Shown here: one piece after another, positions 56,297-64,000 of the stretch
Position numbering within the stretch: the stretch's first letter is position 1
Layout of the letters: each line of letters begins with the position of its first letter
Translations under genes and position numbers: made by a program
Notes under the pieces: model-generated
The model's input: the letters and a program-made list of their open reading frames with translations, nothing else
Database searches by the model: none
What the model was told of the DNA's origin: nothing
Source: Eublepharis macularius
Lineage: Eukaryota > Chordata > Lepidosauria > Squamata > Eublepharidae
Length of the DNA: 64,000 nt
Assembly: GCF_028583425.1 (NCBI RefSeq)
Contig: NC_072793.1
Coordinates: forward strand, 99,681,689-99,745,688
Direction: 5' to 3'

Positions 56297-56410
56297 ATGA
56301 GCATCACGGCTCCAGCGCTCCGCGCTGGCAAGGGCCAGCCGGCTGCAGAAGCAGCGCAGGTGGCGGAAGCAGCATGTGGACCCCAACCGAGGAGGAAAAA
56401 TACGGCGTAG
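56297..56410 (+). CDS. Upstream ORF overlapping the DOCK3 start
   Basis: 37 codons, starting MSITAPALRAGKG and ending with a TAG that coincides with the last three bases of exon 1. It overlaps the DOCK3 ATG (56374) in another frame. If the transcript starts upstream of 56297, scanning ribosomes would meet this ATG first, and it cannot be followed by simple reinitiation at the main start. The peptide is unlikely to have a function of its own. Confidence 0.5.
   Translation: MSITAPALRAGKGQPAAEAAQVAEAACGPQPRRKNTA
56374..56410 (+). CDS. DOCK3: DOCK3 first coding exon (12 codons plus 1 base)
   Basis: ATG at 56374 encodes MWTPTEEEKYGV, which I recall as the exact N-terminus of vertebrate DOCK3 (MOCA); DOCK4 begins MWIPTEHEKYGV. 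The exon ends ...GTAG|gtaggt, a consensus donor, with one base carried into exon 2, where the next Val and the SH3 domain follow. DOCK3 is a large cytoplasmic DOCK-B family exchange factor that activates Rac in neurons and works with ELMO and WAVE partners. Only this short exon lies in the window; the remaining exons are beyond 64000. Placement in a CpG island supports a genuine promoter-proximal exon. Confidence 0.8.
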
Positions 56411-59359
56411 GTAGGTTGGCCCGTCTCTCAGGGGCGGGCGGGGGGGGGGTGCGTCCTGAGGTGAATTTGGGGGGGGGGTGCGGGGGCGGGCTGGTGTCTT
56501 CTCCGTGTTGCGCACGTTGCCTGTGCCTCTCACTTTTTGAGGCTCGCCCGAGGAGCCTTTAACTTGCTTCTTTGTCAGAAAATGGCGTTTGGGAGATGCT
56601 GTCATTTTTTAAAAGGAGGGAGTTGGAGGGATGCGCGGAGGGGGGGGGGGTGGGTGTTGCTGCTGTTGGATTGTAACGGCAAGCTGCCTGTTCTCCTTTT
56701 CGGGAACCGTGGCGTGCGCAATGTTGTTCGCCTCGCTGCTGCAGCCCAGACCACCTCCTCCCTGTTAGCCTCTTTTCCTCTGCCATGGCAGAAGGGAAAG
56801 CGAAGGAGGGGGAAACCTCGCCTTAATTCTGTTCTGATTGAACAGGTTGTGCCCCAGAAATTAAACAAAATGAGAGACTTCGTGAGCTTAGTTAGCCATT
56901 GAAGGGATTCTTTTGATCTCCTACTGTAGATCGTGGTGTGGATTTGAAATCCAAGCGAATAGTATTTTTTATTAACATGTTTGTTGGGTGGTTGAAGTAC
57001 AGCTTTTAGAAGCCCAGCGTACAGGACCAGCCTGCGGAAATAAGCAGAAATCGAGTCTCATCGTTTTAATCTACTTATTTGTGCAGTGCCTTTCTCTCAG
57101 GCTATCATCTATGATGATCTTGTTGTGTTCGAAGAGAAGGAATCAGGATTGTAGAGTCGTTAGGGGGCACCAGTGATGCACATGCTTTCAGTCCTTCCAA
57201 GAAGAATGATCAAAAGGCAACTTGATTAATTGTTAAAAGTCGTTACACTGTTTAACAAAATTGTGGTGGCAGTCTACAGAAACCAGATAATACATTATTT
57301 TTGGCTTGTCTCATCCTCGAACATGAATTTCTGTCTATCTGTAAAATTATATAACAGGCACCTGATTCTACATATTTTATGTTAGAAGTTAGTGTGGCCA
57401 ATCGTAGTTATTTGTCTTTTAGTTAATGTATTATTAGTTCCATAGCTTGCTTTTCTTTATTATACTGGTGTTCCATATATGAAAGTTTTTTAAGTGTCTA
57501 TGCTGTTACAATAGAGATAACTGTAGGAAGAAAACCATGAATGCTACATACTGTGTTACCTATCAAAATAATCAGAGTTAAGAGTATGGATGAATTTCCC
57601 TTTAAAAAAAGTTTTGTTTTACCTAGGTTCTGAATTGTCTCAGATTGCTTAGATAAATTACAAATTGTAATACTATATTAATTGCCCATTGGTTGTCTGC
57701 TTTCATATAATGCAGTCTTTTGTAATTAAGGATCCTTTTTGTAATAATGAGAAAATGCAGGATGTAGAGATACTAGATATAAATTTTAATGCAACAGTTA
57801 ACTTTGAAAAGGGACTTCTGAAGATATACAGGAAGCTTTACTACAGCAGTATGCACTGCACAGTATGACAATATAGAATTAGTCAGCACTGTAAATAATT
57901 CAATAGGAGAAAAATCTGTTAATGAATTAAAGGTTAAAACCCAAGAAAATATGAGTGAACAGTTGCTATATTTAATGACCAACATAGCATAAATGGCACT
58001 GACATAATATTCTGAAACTGAAAATGAAGGTCTATACAGCCAGTCCCATAAACAACTCATAAATTGGACTTTGCAACTGGTAATGGCTAATAATAATTTA
58101 AACATATATAACTGATTTCCCACACAACTCAATACATCTCAAATAAAAAGTGTTAAGTCTTATTGACTATATATACATTTTTCTCATATTTGATGTGTAT
58201 CTGTCTTCTGAATTTTGGTCAGGTGTCCATTCTTTTTTCTATCGGATGTTGCAGTGCAGCGTTAAGGGTTCCATGATGGCCTTGGAGGCCTTAAATTTTC
58301 AGTTATTTTTTTGTTGGTTTCAGTCTTTACATTATCTCATCTTTGTATCTTAGCTCTGCATATGACATGACAACATTAGTATTTTGTGTAACATGAATTA
58401 TCCAAATAGAGTTTCATCACACCTTTCCCTGTCCAAATAGAATTTAATCACCCTAATAAATGTGCATTTTGAAACAACATTAAATTGACCAATAATTTTG
58501 AAAATTGACCAATCATTTTGAAATTTGTTGCTGTAAGTAAGGAGTGTTCAGCAAACATGTTATGTCTATTCTTTATGATTTAGTTGCTTCTAAACAGATT
58601 TTTTCCCATAGTAAACTGAACTTTGTTGATTGTTATATCCAGCTCTGTCATTGATCATAATTAGTATGGAAATTTAGCACTTGGCCTTTTTGTTATATGT
58701 TGTGTTGGCACAGTTGGAAAAATTATCGGGTTCAACTCTTACTAGGCTGTATAATTTGAAGCTGCAGACGTGGAAACTGCATGTTTAAATGCTCTGTTAT
58801 ATAAAATGATCCCCTCTGCACATAGAAAATCTGTATATTGTGGAGAGTGTACATTTTACATGGACTGAGGGAAGGTTTGCACACAGTGTCTGTAAAGGGA
58901 AACTGCTTAAGCTTTTCCTCAGTTATGCTTCCAGAATCTTGGCTGTGTTTATAGAGTAGCTCAGGGACACAGCTCCGTTGGCCAGGATCCAAACAGCTAC
59001 TTAATCTCACACAGAGGACTTGCAATAACCCTGTCATTTAAAAAACTTTTCTTTGCCCTCCAGATTTAAAAGCTGTATGTCAAGTGGAAAAGGGTAATTG
59101 CTTTGAATGCTTATGGGCTAGGTCAGGGTGTGTACAACTCTGGTACCTTTAAGATAGCTCTTCAAGTCTTTCTGCAGAATTCATTGTGAGTTTCTGTGCA
59201 GAGTCCTGCATTGTGAATTTCTGTGCAGGACTTGGCAGAAAATTCAATTATCTGTATGGAAAATGCACATTCCCATGTAGAATTCATGAAAACTCCTTTC
59301 ACTCCAGAAGAATCTGACAGTAGCACTGCTTGTGGTATATTTACCCATTTAGGTTTACT

Positions 59360-60590
59360 TCTTCATACAGTTAATAATGATTAGGCTGGAGATTGAGCAG
59401 CTTGTGGAAGAGCAACTGTTGGTACTTCTGGATGAAACATCTGTCCTTGACCTATTCCAGTATGGCTTCAGACCAGGTTTTGGCAGGGTTTGATCTCTAG
59501 CTACTGTTGGATAAGAGCACCCCATTGCTGCTGATATTGTTGGATTTATCAACAGCATTTGATATGGTTGGCCATGATATTTGATGAATAAGCTATAATT
59601 AATATTTGAAATAAAAGGTCAGCTTTCTGTTGACTTCATTCTTTTCTTTTTGGCACGAAACAAAGAATTTCCTCACGAGAGGTAGTATCAGCTAGTTGGG
59701 ACTTGATGTGTGGGGTGCCCTAGGGTCTCTTTTATCCCCAGTGCTCTTTAAACTTTACTTTAAACCTTTGGCTGAGATTATCATGAGCTTCAGGGTGGGT
59801 TGCCACCAATATGCAGATGACATCTAGATTTACATATCATTATCTAAACCTCCAGAGGCAGCTGTAAAGGTTTTGAGCTAGTGACTTGAGTCTGGTAAAG
59901 TGGCTGAGGATAAACAAACTATAGCTTAATCAGATAAGATGGAAGTGATGCTGGTTGAGACATCAGAGTGTTTGGATGGTACTGATCTTTCAGACCTTAA
60001 ACTCTCTTTTGTACATGCATTTAGGATCTTGAGGTGCTATTGAATCCAGTGTTCTTCATGGATAATAGGTTGCTCATAAGTTGGCCCCTTACTTTGACTC
60101 TGCTGACTGAGCCATGCTGATCCATCCTATCATAACCTCCACTTTGAACTACAGTGGGACTGCCTTTGAAGACATCCCAGAAGCTTTATTTAACAGAAAG
60201 ACTCCCCTCTCTGTTCAGTTGCTCAGAACATGCAATTCCAGTGCCCTGGTTACCAATTTGCTTCTGTGCCCTGTACAAAGTACTGGTCCCTCCTTTAGGA
60301 TTGTCCATATGGCAATGGTTAGGTCATGGGATTTTTCTATAGTAGGTCCAGCCTACTACAGTGGGTGCAGAGGGTGACTACACTTGCTGCGTTTAGAACA
60401 TTTTTATTTATTTATTTTTAATTCACTGTTTATTTGTTTTTATTTCCTTTTTAATCTCTGCATTGTTTTATCTTGGTAACTAGCCTTGATATTTTTGTAT
60501 CCTTGACACTTGCTGCTATGCTAGCCACCTTGAATCCAAGGAGATAGATGAGGATGGTAACATTTTAAATAAATAAATAAACTTGTGGAA
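59360..60590 (+). mobile_element. L2/CR1-type LINE with degraded RT, plus strand
   Basis: In decayed frames: QLVEEQLLVLLDET and LFQYGFRPGFG (RT start), LLDLSTAFD-like text near 59545, GALGSLLSPVLFKLYF, and CHQYADD at about 59803-59823 (catalytic motif). It ends with 'ccaccttgaatccaaggaga' and a (taaa)n tail near 60590. It sits inside DOCK3 intron 1 in the sense orientation. Many stops, non-functional. Confidence 0.8.
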
Positions 60591-60734
60591 TGTGCTGCCA
60601 CAAAGTGGCTTAGATAGCTTTAAAAGGGGATTAAATACATTCATGGAGGAAAGGTCTATTAATGGCTATTAGTAAGAGAAATGGAACTTCCCAGATTCAG
60701 AGTCAGCTGCTTGCCCCTAGCAATCTGTTGCAAT

Positions 60735-60853
60735 ACCAGTGCCAATAACAGCATCAGAACTGAGCCTGGAAGCAAATTGGGAGCCAGTGTAGATGGAACT
60801 AGACAGGCCCCTAGAACCAACTCCAGTCAATACTTTGACTGCAGCATTCTGTA
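60735..60853 (-). mobile_element. L2/CR1-type LINE, part right of the 3' end, minus strand
   Basis: 'agcctggaagcaaattggga' up to 'gcagcattctgta', interrupted by the hAT-like MITE and resumed at 61073. Confidence 0.65.
60846..60853 (+). repeat. 8-bp target duplication of the MITE, left copy
   Basis: attctgta, repeated exactly at 61073-61080. Confidence 0.85.
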
Positions 60854-61072
60854 TAGGGTTGCCAGCTCCAAGTGGGGAAATTCCTGGAGATTTGGGGGGT
60901 GGAACCTCCGGAGGGCAGGGTTTGAGGAGGGGAGGGACTTCTCTGGGGTAGAATGCCATGGATTCCGCCCCCCAAAGGAGCCATTTTCTCCAGGGGAACT
61001 GATCTCTGTGGCCTAGAGATCAGTTGTGATTCCGGGGTGTCTCCAGCCATCACCTGAAGGCTGGCAACCATA
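60854..61072. mobile_element. hAT-like MITE with perfect 8-bp target duplication
   Basis: 219 bp, starting tagggttgccagct and ending ggctggcaaccata. The 8-bp duplication is the hAT hallmark. This copy defines the family, of which 14396/20677 and 35017 are older or interrupted members. No coding capacity. Confidence 0.9.
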
Positions 61073-61500
61073 ATTCTGTACCAACTATAGTTTCTGAAAA
61101 ATCTTTTAAGGGAAACTTCATGTAGAGTGCATTTCAGTACCAGGGCATACACTGCAGTGGTAAAAGCTTTCATGCCCAGGAAAGACCACAGTTGGCTTAC
61201 CAGCTGAAGCTGGTGAAAGGCAGCCGGGTTATCAGTGGCACTTGTTTATCCAACAGGAGGCCCAGGACCAGCAGTATGTCCAAGCTGTGAACTTGCTCAT
61301 TTAGGGGGAATGCAGCTCCAACCAGCACAGAAAATATTCCATATCTTGGCTTAGACCATTCCCCACCATAAGCACCTTCATTTAGTTGGGATTAAGTTTT
61401 GGTTTGTTAGCTTTCACCCGTTCCAAATCTTTCTCCGGGTACCTATTCACAGTTTCTACAGCTTCCCCGGGATTTGTTAGAAGAGTGAGATAAGCCACCT
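61073..61500 (-). mobile_element. L2/CR1-type LINE, continuation after the MITE, minus strand
   Basis: 'ccaactatagtttctg' and 'caggaaagaccacagttggc' match the minus-strand text at 55100-55210. 5'-truncated near 61500. Confidence 0.7.
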
Positions 61501-62452
61501 CTAATTAACTATGAGCTAATAGGAAAGGTGAGGGGGAGGGGTAAAGATTTTAATTGATAAATAAAAACAGTATTTTGTTTTATGCTAGATACTTGAGATT
61601 TATCTGAGCCATGGAATGCCATTGTGTTATTTTTTTAAATAAACATATACTTTGTATATATAATTATGACCTACCTCCCCTGGCACATTAGTTTTTAAGG
61701 TGTCACAAAACTGTTATTTTAAAATGAACAAATAACATTTGCTTAGCAAAAGCCAAGAAGAAAGAGAGTCACCTGGGCCCTTGGGGTGACCTTTAGGGCC
61801 AGTGGCAGCTCTGTCAGTGGGCTGGGAGGGTAGAATAGGCAGGTGACAGGAAACATGAAAGGAACTTCCCTGGATCTTGCTCAGCTGCAATTAGCCTGCC
61901 ATCCTAAGCACATGTTCTTGGAAAAGCAGTTACAGATGGGTAGCTGCTCTCCCCCACCCCTGTCCCAAGTACTGAGAGCAGATTCAGTTCTATCAGAGTC
62001 CAGATGACTGGGATAACTTACTTGTTTCTCAGATGTGGCCAGGCTATCTGGAACAGCTTCTTCCTCTCCACATAAAACTTCTTCATTGACCTCGACAGAG
62101 TTTCTTTGCCCATCTGATCTGATTAAGGAGCTACCCTAACTGGCCTCTTCTTCACTCCACTTCCAGTCCAGCTTGGTCTAGGCCTGCCCTAAGGGAGCAT
62201 CCCATGACTGGTGTCCCAAGCAGCTCTTTCTGCCTGTCAGGGAGCATGTTCCCTTGTTGCACCATTATCTATGAAAATTGTATGCCTCCTTTGAAGCAGC
62301 AGCTGCTAGGGGAATGTATGCCTTGTGGGCCATAAGAATAGCCTTGGCTTGTTTGACAGCCTTGATCTATACTATAATATATTAATTGTATACAAAATTA
62401 GCCACATTTAAACAGTAAACATATTCTTTAAACTGTATCTATACAGTAGAAA
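61501..62452. other. Intron DNA, no recognisable feature
   Basis: Only short frames and no repeat ends. Confidence 0.4.
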
Positions 62453-62520
62453 ACAGCAAGAGTCCAGTAGCACCTATAACACTAACAAAATTTGTGGTAG
62501 GGTATGAGCCAAGAAACCTC
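62453..62520 (-). mobile_element. Retroposon fragment, same family as 34337
   Basis: 'agcaagagtccagtagcacc' ... 'ggtagggtatgagc' is the reverse complement of the 'gctcatgctac...ggtgctactggactctt' repeat. Confidence 0.65.
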
Positions 62521-64000
62521 AGAACGAGCCTGAGCCAAACAAGAGAGAAATGAAAAACAAAACTCTTTCTATATCATGGGTACCTCACCCCTTGTGATGG
62601 AAAATGTAGACAGGTTACAGGGGAACCCATGGGCGATCAAATCAATACATGATTTAATAGCAGTCTCAAACTCCAGGTGGCACTCTCAATGTGTTCTTGT
62701 ATCAGAGGGTACTGGGGAGTTTATAAGATTGTTCAGTTTGCCAAGCAACAAATTTAACAGGGTCAACTTAAGCACAAGCTCCCAGCATTACAAAGGCTGG
62801 GAGCCCACAAAGAAGCAAATGAGTCATCCTGGGGAGTCTGAAAGACACTCCCAGCAGGAGGTTCAGCTTCCGTTGCTGCCAGTAAAAAGGAAAGGACTCC
62901 TGTGGAAATTCCAATCTCAGAAGATGTCTAAATTCAGCTCACATAATCCATTTAATAATTTTAGACAAAAGCCCCTTGAAAGCAAAAGCTGAAGCATACA
63001 TTCAGTTTTATCAAGTTCCAAATTTAAACCATTGCCTTAAAAGGGGAGCAAAATGCTCAAAAATTTCTTTAGGAGCATTAACTCTGCCCTCAGGGACTTT
63101 TGTAATCCCAAACCAATCAATTCCTTTTCATAAAGACACATCCCAATGCCCTAGCTAGTGGTGTCTGCAGTCCTGCTGATTTATGCAGGTCAGCATTAGA
63201 TAAAGGCTCAATAGGTGAGTGTGCGGGAGTAGCTAGACAGACCACTAACACACATCCTCCCTTGAGAAACAGACAGTTCTCATAATTCAAGCAAGGTCAC
63301 TCTGGTTTCATACAACTTTTTGATAAGCCATTCCAGTTATATTGGAAATGAATTGTATATGGCTATTAAATCACCAGTATTTCTAAAAGTTACAGCACAG
63401 CTTTCCCTAGGAGTACTCACAGTGGACCTGAAGGAAAACAGATCTGAATTAACAGGAATCATTCCTAGAAGCTGTTTACCCTGCAAATTCAAAAATTTAA
63501 TTAATTGTTGATATAGTGAAATAAACCTTAGAGTACTGCAAAATCTTGATCTTGACAGATCTAAAAGAGCACATAGGTATATTCTGTTCTTAGGAATTTT
63601 GCAATCAAACACTTCACAAGGCAATATACCCTTCTTAAAGAGCATTTAACACTGCCAATTCATGCTCAAAGAATTTTTTTTCTTTTGTTCACCAGCCAGT
63701 CTGGTGCTGGATAAACATTGTTTATCAATGTTAATTTCATGAAATTAAGGCTTCAGTTTCCTCCCCCAGATTTGTCAGAGCTGAGCAAGGTGTAGCAAGC
63801 CCATGGACTGCTTAGGCAAATTGAGGTTGCCTAAAGCTCCAGAGGACCTTGGCACTAGAAGGTGGGTGATGATGACTGGCCCAAAAGAAGAACCACTCAT
63901 TGAACCATTTTGGTTCTGGTGAATGTTGTTGCCTCTAAACCTTAGTGATAAGAAGCATTACATTAAGTTCCTGGTCATATGCATAAGTGTCGGGTGGTTG
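62521..64000. other. Possible old element, unclassified
   Basis: Frames of 138 codons (62576-62992, +) and 102 codons (63337-63645, -) are longer than the local background, but I recognise no domain in either. 'ttgagaaacagacagttctc' near 63263 and the GC-variable text suggest a decayed retroelement. I cannot name a family or ends. Confidence 0.25.

Larger units (their letters stand above)
55850..56770 (+). promoter_or_regulatory. DOCK3: CpG-island promoter region of DOCK3
   Basis: Sharp rise in GC and CpG from about 55.85 kb to 56.75 kb, with several GGGCGG-type boxes and G-runs after the first exon. No TATA box is evident, as is usual for CpG-island promoters. The transcription start is not determinable here, but the 5' UTR should lie between the NRF-1-like site and 56373. 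Confidence 0.7.
56411..64000 (+). other. DOCK3: DOCK3 intron 1 (start)
   Basis: It begins with donor gtaggt. No further DOCK3 exon (SH3-coding exon 2) is found to the window end, consistent with the long first intron of this gene. It contains the LINE and MITE insertions listed separately. 56771-59350 otherwise shows no repeat or gene I recognise. Confidence 0.7.

Noticed and set aside
62576-62992. 138-codon frame in DOCK3 intron 1
   Set aside because: Not a DOCK3 exon (no SH3 or DOCK motif) and no other known domain; left as an unclassified relic.
63337-63645. 102-codon minus-strand frame
   Set aside because: Considered as a retroelement protein piece, but no motif could be named with confidence.

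Overview
The window looks like nuclear DNA of a squamate reptile. It is AT-rich and intron/intergenic in character, and repeats dominate it: a BovB (RTE) LINE fragment, tRNA-derived SINE heads of Sauria type, many L2/CR1-type LINE pieces, two L1 lineages, a Penelope-like element (PLE), and hAT-like and Harbinger-like non-autonomous DNA elements. I could not resolve the lineage within Squamata. There are no bacterial-type operons, rRNA or tRNA genes, or CRISPR arrays.

The only host gene I can support is at the right. A CpG island at about 55.8-56.8 kb holds a first coding exon (56374-56410, + strand) that encodes MWTPTEEEKYGV and ends at a canonical splice donor. I recognise this as the start of DOCK3, a neuronal Rac exchange factor. 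Everything from 56411 to the window end is then DOCK3 intron 1, and the roughly 55 kb to the left is upstream DNA. An upstream ORF overlaps the DOCK3 start codon out of frame, and an NRF-1-type palindrome lies upstream.

Layout: 1-9 kb is mostly unremarkable single-copy DNA with a BovB fragment and two SINEs. 9.2-11.6 kb has a MITE with long inverted ends, a pair of ~110-bp direct repeats, an L2/CR1 fragment and a Harbinger-type MITE relic. 14.4-20.7 kb is a PLE insertion: an inverted truncated copy joined head-to-head to a full copy with two 595-bp pseudo-LTRs, ORF1, RT and GIY-YIG regions. One 14-bp target duplication brackets the whole unit, which landed inside a hAT-like MITE. 25.3-35.4 kb is a nested stack: an older DNA element, split by a ~9.5-kb L1 interval with 14-bp target duplications. 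That L1 was in turn hit by an 88-bp palindromic MITE, a 3.3-kb GC-rich Harbinger-ended element, a probable solo LTR and an 86-bp retroposon fragment. 38.9-40.3 kb is a foldback element with ~206-bp arms and a central tandem array. 50.0-51.6 kb is an L1 that carries ORF1 but no ORF2, bounded by 17-bp target duplications and so resembling mammalian HAL1 or spliced L1 copies. 59.4-61.5 kb holds L2/CR1 pieces and a hAT-like MITE with a perfect 8-bp target duplication.

The most unusual signals are: (1) a textbook -1 frameshift heptamer in the PLE where ORF1 overlaps the RT frame, which has no early ATG of its own; (2) the PLE head-to-head junction, with a snap-back filler copied from the pseudo-LTR edge; (3) the ORF1-only L1; (4) the 3.3-kb GC-rich element that shares termini with an 88-bp palindrome 2 kb away.
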